The notes beneath the pieces are model-generated. The model ran no database searches, had not been told where the DNA came from, and saw nothing but the letters and a program-made list of their open reading frames with translations. Below, in pieces: positions 1 through 5,060 of a stretch of 5,960 bases of DNA. The DNA comes from Gemmatimonadales bacterium. Lineage in GTDB: Bacteria; Gemmatimonadota; Gemmatimonadetes; Gemmatimonadales; GWC2-71-9. Where the stretch lies: NCBI GenBank assembly GCA_013813675.1, contig JACCRH010000350.1, forward strand, positions 1 to 5,960. Reading direction: 5' to 3'. Both the position numbers and the translations under genes were made by a program. The number at the start of each line of letters is the position of its first letter. Position 1 is the stretch's first letter.

Positions 1-70
1 TTGTCATCCTGAGCAAAGCGAAGGAGGCCATGCGCGGTCATGGCCTCCTTCGCTTCGCTCAGGATGACAA
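1..70. repeat. Dispersed hairpin repeat, copy 1
   Basis: An almost perfect inverted repeat. The arms are 1-32 and 39-70, with 31 of 32 positions complementary and a 6-nt loop (33-38). The single mismatch is an A at position 15, where the other arm calls for G. The outer end reads TTGTCATCCTGAGC and the inner end GGCCATG. The same element recurs near 2358 and 5089, so this is a dispersed family (REP- or MITE-like) and not a one-off terminator. It starts 12 nt past the RsgA stop codon and could fold in the operon's transcript as a 3' stem-loop. No run of T follows the stem on the minus strand within the window, which ends there. It carries no gene and no transposase. Confidence 0.93.
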
Positions 71-82
71 GAAGGGGAGGGG

Positions 83-988
83 CTACTCCCATTCTTCGGG
101 TTGACCCTCCAGCTCCGCCAACAAGACCAGATAACTCTGATGGCGGTCCTCCGCGACCGCGCCGCCGGCCACCGCCTCGTGGATTCGGCATCCCGGCTCG
201 CTCTTGTGCCAGCAGTCGCCGAAGCGGCAGTCGCCGAGGAAGGGGCGGAACTCGGGGAAACACTCGGCGAGCTCGCGCGGGTCGATGCCCCACAGGCCCA
301 CCTCGCTGAAGCCGGGAGTGTCCACCAGGTAGCCGCCGGCGAGGAGCGGCAGCATCACCGACGACACCGTGGTGTTGCGCCCGCGCTTGATCCGGCGGCT
401 GAGCTCGCCGGTCCGGAGCTTGAGTCCGGGCTGCACCGCGTTCAGCAGACTCGACTTCCCCACGCCGGACGGCCCAGCCACCACCGACGCGCGGCCGGCC
501 AGCGCCAGCTTGAACGTGTCCATCCCCTCACCGGTCTTGATGCTGGTGGGGTACACCGGATACCCCGCCCGGCGGCAGCGCTCGCCCAGCGCGGTGCCGG
601 GATCGAGGTCCACTTTGTTGAGCACCACGGCGGCGGCGATGCCGTCGGCCTCCGCGAGGACCAGCAGCCGGTCGATGAGCTGAGGGATGGGATCGGGGTT
701 GCGGGCGGCAGTGACGATGAAGACCTGATCCACGTTGGCGGCGATGGGCCGGACCCCACGTCCCCCTGGCACCCGTCGCTCCAGCACCGTGCGCCGCGGC
801 TCGACGCCGATGATGCCGTGGAGGTCGGCGCCGGCGTCGGCCTCGAGCTGGACCACGTCGCCCACCACGACTTTCGGGGTGCTCAGCTTCACCTTGCCCC
901 GCAACACCGCTCGGACCTCCGCTCCGCCGGTGACGACCCGGTACTCCGCCCCCTCCCGCCCCAGCACGGTGCCGAGGATCGGCGTCAC
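83..988 (-). CDS. rsgA: Ribosome small-subunit-dependent GTPase A (RsgA/YjeQ)
   Basis: A 301-residue circularly permuted GTPase of the RsgA/YjeQ family, cytoplasmic, which binds the 30S subunit late in assembly and couples GTP hydrolysis to release of maturation factors. An N-terminal OB-fold region (about 1-70) precedes the permuted G domain. G4 (NKVD, 124-127) and a TSIKTG segment (148-153) come before the P-loop GPSGVGKSS (172-180), then the GRNTT switch segment (203-207) and G3 DTPG (223-226). The C-terminal zinc knuckle has C254, C259, H261 and C267, followed by the usual helical tail. All key residues are present and the length is normal. The start is the GTG at 988, which overlaps the TGA of the upstream gene (GTGA), suggesting translational coupling. 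A second GTG at 991 is in frame and would add one residue. The open frame continues to 1402, but that part is antisense-like sequence without RsgA homology. It is the last gene of the proline dehydrogenase operon, and hairpin copy 1 follows its stop. Confidence 0.96.
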   Translation of the reverse strand: MTPILGTVLGREGAEYRVVTGGAEVRAVLRGKVKLSTPKVVVGDVVQLEADAGADLHGIIGVEPRRTVLERRVPGGRGVRPIAANVDQVFIVTAARNPDPIPQLIDRLLVLAEADGIAAAVVLNKVDLDPGTALGERCRRAGYPVYPTSIKTGEGMDTFKLALAGRASVVAGPSGVGKSSLLNAVQPGLKLRTGELSRRIKRGRNTTVSSVMLPLLAGGYLVDTPGFSEVGLWGIDPRELAECFPEFRPFLGDCRFGDCWHKSEPGCRIHEAVAGGAVAEDRHQSYLVLLAELEGQPEEWE

Positions 989-1299
989 CACTCCGCCGGC
1001 ATGCGCGCGATCGCCTCGTCGAGCGCCGTCTTGACGTCGTAGAGCGAGAGGACCCCGATCCGCTCGGTGGCTTCCTCGAGCGTCCGGCCCCAGGCCAGCG
1101 GCTCGGTCTCCACGTGACCCACCGGCCGGTCCCCGCCGGGCGACCAGCAGACGAAGAGCAGCGCCGCGCCGTAGAAGCCCCGGACATCGGGCTCGTCGTC
1201 GACGTAGATGGCCACCGAGTAGGCCCGGCCGTCGCTGCCGCCGAAGGCGGCGGCGCGGTCGTGCTTCTGCATGTAGCCGCCGAGGGTGAACTCGCTCAT
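985..1299 (-). CDS. Uncharacterised 104-residue acidic protein
   Basis: I do not recognise this family. It is probably a real gene: its ATG overlaps the proline dehydrogenase stop (ATGA) and its TGA overlaps the rsgA start (GTGA), so it is wedged in a coupled operon. The 104 residues are acidic (17 Asp/Glu against 9 Lys/Arg), with one Cys (51) and three Trp (52, 70, 104). There is no signal peptide or clear membrane span. The N-terminal two thirds looks like beta strands (28-33, 42-52 and 60-70), with an acidic turn DDEPD at 34-38 and a glycine-proline turn at 54-59. The last third (73-100) looks helical. This suggests a small cytoplasmic beta-beta-beta-alpha domain. No metal site, P-loop or DNA-binding motif is visible. 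Any role in proline metabolism or ribosome assembly would be a guess from position alone. Confidence 0.8.
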   Translation of the reverse strand: MSEFTLGGYMQKHDRAAAFGGSDGRAYSVAIYVDDEPDVRGFYGAALLFVCWSPGGDRPVGHVETEPLAWGRTLEEATERIGVLSLYDVKTALDEAIARMPAEW

Positions 1300-2231
1300 C
1301 GTCCCGGTAAGGACTCCCGCACCACGTTGCCCAGCAGGAAGGCGATGTTGGCGGGGCGCTCCGCCAGCCGTCGCATGAGGTAAGGATACCATTGGGTCCC
1401 AAACGGGATGTAGACCCGCATGTTGTGCCCCGCCCGCCGGAGCCGGACCTGGAGGTCGCGGCGCACCCCGTAGAGCATCTGGAACTCGAAGCGGTCGTGG
1501 CCGATCCGCTCCCGCGCCGCGAACTCCCGGGCCTGCCCGATGATCGCCTCGTCGTGGGTGGCGAGGCCGGGGTAGTTCCCCGCCGCCAGGAGCCGCTGCA
1601 TCAGCGCGACGTAGTTGCGGTCCACGTCGACCTTCTCGGGGAACGCCACCGCCGGCGGCTCCAAGTAGGCGCCCTTGCAGAGCCGCACCCGGGCGCGCAT
1701 CGCGATCAGGTCTTCGACGTCGCGCTCCGAGCGGCGGAGCATGGACTGGATGACCACGCCGCAATGGGCGCCATACTGTTCGAAGAGTCGCCGGGAGAAG
1801 AAGTCGAGCGTGCGCTGGGTGTAGGCGGAGCCCTCCATGTCCAGCCGGACGAACCCGCCGAGCGCCTTGGCCTTGTCGAGAATGCGCACCATGTTGGCAT
1901 GGCACAGCTCCTGGTCGATGTCGAGCCCCATCTGGGTGAGCTTGACCGAGACGTTGACCTGGACCCCGCTGGCCGCCATCCGGTCGAGCATCTGCAGATA
2001 GAGGTCGCGCGCGGCGACGGCCTCGGCTTCGGCCTTGACGCTCTCGCCCAGGAGGTCGAGCGACGGGGCGATGTCTCGGCGGCTCAGCTCCTTCGCCGCC
2101 TGTACGCCGGTTTCGATGGTCTCGCCCGCAACGAACCGAGAGGCGAACTTGCGAGCCATCCCGTTCCGGCGGACGAAATTGAAGATGCCCTGGCGCTCGG
2201 AGAGCCAGAGCAGGCCCTGACGCATGATCAC
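1296..2231 (-). CDS. Proline dehydrogenase (monofunctional, Thermus type)
   Basis: A flavin-dependent proline dehydrogenase (311 residues) that oxidises L-proline to pyrroline-5-carboxylate and feeds electrons to the quinone pool. It is the stand-alone short form seen in Thermus and Deinococcus, without the aldehyde dehydrogenase half of PutA. Recognisable blocks on the TIM-barrel strands are SVKLTQMGLD (95-104), VRLDME (128-133), LCKGAY (184-189), ATHD (224-227) and FEFQMLYG (248-255). YPYLMRRLAERP (282-293) contains the paired arginines (287-288) that bind the proline carboxylate in this family. I chose the GTG at 2231 because GAGG (2239-2242) lies 7 nt upstream. An ATG at 2225 is the alternative, but its spacing of 13 nt is poor. 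The frame stays open to an ATG at 2363, which lies inside a hairpin repeat and is not a credible start. It is first in a three-gene operon, with a 4-bp overlap to the next gene. No pyrroline-5-carboxylate dehydrogenase is present in the window. Gene name could be prodh or putA; I leave it blank. Confidence 0.95.
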   Translation of the reverse strand: MIMRQGLLWLSERQGIFNFVRRNGMARKFASRFVAGETIETGVQAAKELSRRDIAPSLDLLGESVKAEAEAVAARDLYLQMLDRMAASGVQVNVSVKLTQMGLDIDQELCHANMVRILDKAKALGGFVRLDMEGSAYTQRTLDFFSRRLFEQYGAHCGVVIQSMLRRSERDVEDLIAMRARVRLCKGAYLEPPAVAFPEKVDVDRNYVALMQRLLAAGNYPGLATHDEAIIGQAREFAARERIGHDRFEFQMLYGVRRDLQVRLRRAGHNMRVYIPFGTQWYPYLMRRLAERPANIAFLLGNVVRESLPGR

Positions 2232-2238
2232 GATCACG

Positions 2239-2242
2239 CCTC
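2239..2242 (-). promoter_or_regulatory. Ribosome binding site of proline dehydrogenase
   Basis: On the minus strand the sequence reads GAGG, 7 nt before a GTG (2231) and 13 nt before an ATG (2225). The 7-nt spacing favours GTG as the start and places it two codons upstream of the ATG. A further in-frame GTG at 2237 is only 1 nt from the site and so is unlikely. Confidence 0.55.
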
Positions 2243-2357
2243 GTTCGAGGGTAAAAGGCTTCCGAAGGTAGCGAAGGCGGAAGGCGGAGTGTAGGCCGGG
2301 TCGGGAGAGTGAAACTTTATGCACGACAAGGAGTAAGCGCGGCGCTGGGGCCTCGTG

Positions 2358-2425
2358 TGTCATCCTGAGCGAAGCGAAGGAGGCATGCCTCCGGTTTCGC
2401 CTCCTTCGCTTCGCTCAGGATGACA
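2358..2425. repeat. Dispersed hairpin repeat, copy 2
   Basis: The arms 2358-2384 and 2399-2425 are perfectly complementary over 27 bp, with a 14-nt loop. The right arm and the next base (2399-2426) are identical over 28 nt to positions 43-70 of copy 1. The loop side of the left arm forms a second, smaller perfect palindrome, GGAGGCATGCCTCC (2379-2392). The GGAGGC block can therefore pair either with GCCTCC at 2387 or with GCCTCC at 2399. This copy lies between two divergently transcribed genes, where a terminator role is unlikely. That argues for a mobile or dispersed element. Confidence 0.93.
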
Positions 2426-2458
2426 AGATCGGGCGCCCTGAATGATGACATATTGCGG

Positions 2459-2474
2459 TGTGACTGCGCTCACG
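2459..2474. promoter_or_regulatory. Candidate CRP/FNR-family operator
   Basis: The sequence TGTGA, six bases, then TCACG matches the CRP-type consensus (TGTGA-N6-TCACA) at all but the last base. It lies in the intergenic region upstream of the topoisomerase gene. Its centre (2466.5) falls about 41 bp before the start point implied by the TATGAT box at 2496, which is the usual class II activator position. The match is seen directly; the regulator and its effect are inferred. Confidence 0.45.
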
Positions 2475-2495
2475 TTTCCGGGCCCGGCCCTCCGG

Positions 2496-2501
2496 TATGA
2501 T
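2496..2501 (+). promoter_or_regulatory. Candidate -10 box of the topoisomerase gene
   Basis: TATGAT matches the sigma-70 -10 consensus at five of six positions. No good -35 hexamer lies 16-18 bp upstream, where CGTTTC is the nearest sequence. A weak -35 would fit an activator-dependent promoter using the palindrome at 2459-2474. Transcription from about 2508 would give a leader of roughly 47 nt. Confidence 0.4.
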
Positions 2502-2554
2502 CCGCTGAGCGAGCGGCAATCCTACATCCACGATCCCGAGCCAAGGCAGCATCG

Positions 2555-3631
2555 ATGCCCAGCCGTCCCCGCGGGAGCCGGCGAACCGCCGCGCCCGATC
2601 CGGTCGAGTCGGCCCAGTCGGCCGGGCTCCGCTATGTCAGCGACACCATGCCCGGGATCACCCGGAAGCGCGCCGGCAAGGGGTTCGCGTATGTCGGATC
2701 CGACGGCAAGCGGATCGCCGACAAGAAAGAGATCGCGCGCATCCGCTCACTCGCCATCCCGCCGGCCTACAGCGATGTCTGGATCTGTCCTTCTCCGCAG
2801 GGGCACATCCAGGCCACCGGCCGGGACGCGCGGGGCCGGAAGCAATACCGTTACCACCCGCGGTGGCGGGAAGTCCGGGACGAGACCAAGTTCGGCCGGA
2901 TGCTCGATTTCAGCCGGGTGCTCCCGGCGATCCGGGCCAGGGTGGACCGCGACCTGTCGCAGTCGGGCCTCTCGCGGGAGAAGGTGCTCGCCACCGTGGT
3001 CCGGCTGCTGGAGTGTACCGGGATCAGGGTGGGGAACGACGAGTACGCCCGGGCCAACCGGTCGTTTGGCCTCACTACCCTGCGCGACCATCACGTGGAG
3101 ATCTCGGGCTCACGGCTCCGGTTTCAGTTCCGGGGGAAGAGCGGCAAGGTCCACGACGTGGAGCTCACCGACCGCCGGCTCGCCAGGATTGTCGCGCGGT
3201 GTCAGGCGGTGCCGGGCGAGACCCTCTTTCAGTACGTGGACGGCGACGGCGCCCGGCAGACGGTGGATTCGGGAGACGTGAACGCCTACCTCCGGGAGAT
3301 CTGCGGCCAGGACGTCACCGCCAAGGACTTTCGCACCTGGGCGGGCACCATCCTCGCGGTCCTGGCCTTGAAGGAGCTGGGGCCGGCCGACACCGAGCGC
3401 GACGCGAAATCGGCGATCCTGAAGGCGATCGATCAGGTGGCCGAGCGGCTCAACAACACCCGGGCGGTCTGCCGGAAGTACTACGTCCATCCGGCGGTAT
3501 TCGAGAGCTACCAGGCCGGCAAGATGCTGAAGGGGCTGGGGAGGAACGGCAACGGAAACGCCGCCGCGGCCGCTGCGGCGCTCTCGACCGATGAGCGGGC
3601 GGTGGTGCGGCTGCTCAGCCGGCAGGCCTGA
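2555..3631 (+). CDS. DNA topoisomerase IB (poxvirus/Deinococcus type)
   Basis: A 358-residue type IB topoisomerase that relaxes positive and negative supercoils through a 3'-phosphotyrosyl intermediate without ATP. The N-terminal DNA-binding part includes GLRYVSD (24-30) and the AIPPAYSDVWICP block (67-79). The catalytic domain carries R158 (in IRVGNDEY), K195 (FRGKSGK), R260 (DFRTWAGT), N301 (NNTRAVCRK) and the nucleophile Y310 (CRKYYVHP). By memory, the Deinococcus radiodurans enzyme uses R137, K174, R239, N280 and Y289. The spacings (37, 65, 41, 9) are the same here, so the full active site is present with Asn in place of the poxviral His. The C-terminal linker has a run of seven alanines (336-342). 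The ATG at 2555 has AAGG 8 nt upstream (2543-2546) and keeps the conserved N-terminus; an internal ATG at 2648 would delete it. Its stop is 9 bp from the convergent cupredoxin stop. Confidence 0.96.
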   Translation: MPSRPRGSRRTAAPDPVESAQSAGLRYVSDTMPGITRKRAGKGFAYVGSDGKRIADKKEIARIRSLAIPPAYSDVWICPSPQGHIQATGRDARGRKQYRYHPRWREVRDETKFGRMLDFSRVLPAIRARVDRDLSQSGLSREKVLATVVRLLECTGIRVGNDEYARANRSFGLTTLRDHHVEISGSRLRFQFRGKSGKVHDVELTDRRLARIVARCQAVPGETLFQYVDGDGARQTVDSGDVNAYLREICGQDVTAKDFRTWAGTILAVLALKELGPADTERDAKSAILKAIDQVAERLNNTRAVCRKYYVHPAVFESYQAGKMLKGLGRNGNGNAAAAAAALSTDERAVVRLLSRQA

Positions 3632-3644
3632 CCCAGCCGGTCAG
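3628..3644. terminator. Short dyad across two convergent stop codons
   Basis: CTGACC and GGTCAG form 6-bp arms around a 5-nt loop. The left arm contains the TGA of the topoisomerase gene, and the right arm contains the complement of the TGA of the cupredoxin gene. It is the only structure in the 9-bp gap between the two genes. There is no T-run on either side, so intrinsic termination would be weak. It may be fortuitous. Confidence 0.25.
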
Positions 3645-4042
3645 TAGCCCGGCCCCTGGGGTGGCGGGTTGCCGGTCCCGGGAGACTGGGCAGTCGCGAC
3701 GGTGACCACTCCGCTCATGCCGAGCCCGTGGATGGTGCAGTGGTAGGGGAATGACCCGGCGGCCGCGAAGGTCCGCTGGTGGGTCCCCGAGCTCTTGTCC
3801 CCCGACGGCGAGTTGCCATCGTCGAAAGTGACGTTGTGGGTCACTCCACCCGAGTTCCAGGTCCAGGTTACAGGGGACCCCGAAGTGACCTCGAGGCTGG
3901 ATGGATCGAACAGGTTGTTGCGGACCTCGACGTTGCCGTCGGGGGGATCGTCATTACCGGGCGGGCCCTGGCCGCCGTTGTCGCCGCCGCAGGCCGCCAT
4001 CAGGATGGCGCCGGTCAGCAGGGCCAAGGCTCGTAGTCGCAT
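3641..4042 (-). CDS. Cupredoxin (plastocyanin-like) lipoprotein
   Basis: A 133-residue exported blue-copper protein. The N-terminus (MRLRALALLTGAILMAAC) has a basic start, a hydrophobic core and a lipobox-like end, with Cys18 as the probable lipidation site. The Met at -3 is unusual but tolerable. A low-complexity Gly/Pro/Asp linker follows (19-36), then a single cupredoxin domain (37-116). The type 1 copper ligands are readable: H69 (THN), C102, H105 and M109 in YHCTIHGLGM. The tail (118-133) is again Pro/Gly-rich. The likely role is periplasmic or outer-surface electron transfer; the redox partner is not identifiable here. The start at 4042 is preceded by GGAGG (4047-4051). An upstream in-frame ATG at 4141 would bury the signal peptide and is rejected. 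It is divergent from the AraC-family gene and convergent with the topoisomerase gene. Confidence 0.93.
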   Translation of the reverse strand: MRLRALALLTGAILMAACGGDNGGQGPPGNDDPPDGNVEVRNNLFDPSSLEVTSGSPVTWTWNSGGVTHNVTFDDGNSPSGDKSSGTHQRTFAAAGSFPYHCTIHGLGMSGVVTVATAQSPGTGNPPPQGPGY

Positions 4043-4122
4043 GCCACCTCCGGTGGTGCGGTGTGGGGCACGGTGCAGAATGCAAAGCCCTCGTTCGTCT
4101 CTATAGATAGACCCGGGCACCG

Positions 4123-4146
4123 CGCCAGTCTTGGAAGGCACTGGCG
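4123..4146. promoter_or_regulatory. 24-bp dyad, possible operator
   Basis: CGCCAGT, ten bases, then ACTGGCG: perfect 7-bp arms with a spacing of about one and a half helical turns between centres. It sits in the divergent gap about 40 bp upstream of the start point implied by the weak TATAGA box of the cupredoxin gene. This layout is typical of a dimeric regulator site, but which protein binds, if any, is unknown. A stem with a 10-nt loop in RNA is the alternative. Confidence 0.35.
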
Positions 4147-4230
4147 GTTTTGTACCGGCTTAGTGGCGGCTCGGTGGCGAGGTGCGGACGACCATTCGGG
4201 CCTGCATCTTACAGGTAGCGGGATTTACCC

Positions 4231-4235
4231 AGGAG
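4231..4235 (+). promoter_or_regulatory. Ribosome binding site fixing the AraC-family start
   Basis: AGGAG lies 6 nt before the ATG at 4242. The frame is also open from a GTG at 4182, but nothing comparable to this site precedes it, so the shorter 272-residue product is preferred. Confidence 0.7.
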
Positions 4236-4241
4236 ACCCAG

Positions 4242-5060
4242 ATGGTTCGCAGGCGTACTGCGGGGCCCGGACCGACCAGACTGCGGCGCGCCCACGTAGC
4301 GGGATTCACTCTGACCGAGGGGATCCATTCCGAGGGCTCCAGCCTGCCCTGGCACCACCACGACGGCCCGACCCTGTGCTTCGTACTGCAGGGCGCCTTC
4401 ACCGAGACCTCGGGCGGTGAGCGGCTCACCTGTACCCCGGAGACCCTCAAGGTGATGCCGGCCGGAGAGCGGCACTGCGACGCCTTCGACCGGGGTGACG
4501 CGCGAGGACTGCTGGTCGAGACCGACGCCGAGCGCGCGCGGGCGATCCGGACCCACGCACCGGTGCTGGACGAGCGGGTCGCATTTCACGGCGGACTGCC
4601 GGCGGCCCTCGCCTGGCGGGTGTACCAGGAGTTCCGCCGGATGGACGACGCCGCCCCCCTGGCGATCGAAGGGCTCCTGCTCGAGCTGCTCGCGGTGGTG
4701 TCGCGCCGGCGGACCGAAGACCTGCCCGAAGGCAGCGCCGCCTGGGTCGGTCAGGCGCGGGACCTGATCCATGCCGACATCGCCTCCCGTCCCACGCTGG
4801 CCAGGCTGGCGGACGCGGTCGGCGTGCATCCGGTGACGCTGGCCCGCAGCTTCCGGCGAACCTTCGGATGCACTGTGGGGGAGTATCTTCGCCGGCTCCG
4901 GATCGAGCGGGCGGCGGAGCAGTTGGTCACCAGCGAGGTGCCGCTCGCCGAGATCGCGCTCACCGCGGGGTTCGCCGACCAGAGCCACTTCTCCAACGTG
5001 TTCCGTCGGCGCACGGGCGTGTCGCCTTCGGCGTTCCGGCGGGAAGCACGGGGGCGCTGA
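4242..5060 (+). CDS. AraC-family transcriptional regulator with cupin-like sensor
   Basis: A 272-residue regulator. The N-terminal half (about 26-100) is a cupin-like AraC effector domain, with the HHH cluster at 38-40, a small-residue turn LQG (49-51) and the PAGERH motif (73-78). The glutamate usual in the first cupin motif is replaced (DGPTLCF, 41-47), so a standard metal centre is doubtful and a small-molecule pocket more likely. A helical linker (about 118-155) may dimerise. The C-terminal AraC DNA-binding domain (168-268) has two helix-turn-helix units: TLARLADAVGVHPVTLARSF (185-204) and PLAEIALTAGFADQSHFSNV (234-253), ending with the family signature FRRRTGVSPSAFRRE. It probably binds tandem sites in a promoter. 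The divergent cupredoxin gene and its own promoter are the obvious candidate targets, by position only. The ligand is unknown. Start chosen at 4242 from the AGGAG site. Confidence 0.94.
   Translation: MVRRRTAGPGPTRLRRAHVAGFTLTEGIHSEGSSLPWHHHDGPTLCFVLQGAFTETSGGERLTCTPETLKVMPAGERHCDAFDRGDARGLLVETDAERARAIRTHAPVLDERVAFHGGLPAALAWRVYQEFRRMDDAAPLAIEGLLLELLAVVSRRRTEDLPEGSAAWVGQARDLIHADIASRPTLARLADAVGVHPVTLARSFRRTFGCTVGEYLRRLRIERAAEQLVTSEVPLAEIALTAGFADQSHFSNVFRRRTGVSPSAFRREARGR

Larger units (their letters stand above)
2232..2554. other. Divergent intergenic region (323 bp)
   Basis: This is the only gap longer than 300 bp. From left to right it holds the leader of proline dehydrogenase (2232-2357, minus strand), hairpin repeat copy 2 (2358-2425), a CRP/FNR-like palindrome (2459-2474), a candidate -10 box (2496-2501), and the topoisomerase leader with its AAGG ribosome binding site (2543-2546). 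The proline dehydrogenase leader includes a locally A/T-rich stretch (2309-2322), where its promoter may lie, but I cannot pair a convincing -35 with a -10 there. No credible small gene is seen. Open frames that cross the hairpin are artefacts of the repeat. Confidence 0.7.
4043..4241. other. Divergent promoter region, cupredoxin / AraC regulator
   Basis: This 199-bp gap must hold the promoters of both flanking genes. On the cupredoxin side there is a ribosome binding site (4047-4051) and a weak -10 candidate, TATAGA (minus strand, 4105-4100), within the A/T-richer patch 4098-4110. A 24-bp dyad lies upstream of that (4123-4146). On the regulator side, AGGAG (4231-4235) precedes the ATG. I cannot assign a confident -10/-35 pair for the regulator. 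Confidence 0.5.

Noticed and set aside
1..70. Hairpin copy 1 as a simple intrinsic terminator
   Set aside because: No T-run is visible, and the same element lies between divergent genes at 2358, where termination makes no sense. A secondary 3'-end role remains possible.
40..309. 89-residue plus-strand frame beginning inside hairpin copy 1 (MASFASLRMT...)
   Set aside because: Its first residues are a translation of the repeat and the rest is antisense to rsgA. Such repeat-derived starts are a common source of spurious proteins.
101..1042. 313-residue plus-strand frame
   Set aside because: It lies opposite rsgA and its upstream gene. Its open length follows from G+C-rich codon use on the other strand, and it shows no domain.
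989..1402. N-terminal extension of RsgA up to 1402
   Set aside because: This stretch codes in another frame for the 104-residue protein and the end of proline dehydrogenase. The RsgA fold begins at 988.
2258..2283. CTTCCG/CGGAAG arms in the proline dehydrogenase leader as a riboswitch or attenuator
   Set aside because: The arms are only 6 bp with a 13-nt loop, with no conserved riboswitch core, leader peptide or T-run.
1392..2294. 300-residue plus-strand frame
   Set aside because: It is antisense to proline dehydrogenase, whose family motifs settle the coding strand.
2226..2363. N-terminal extension of proline dehydrogenase to the ATG at 2363
   Set aside because: The extra 44 residues have no family similarity and begin inside hairpin copy 2. 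A GAGG site supports the GTG at 2231.
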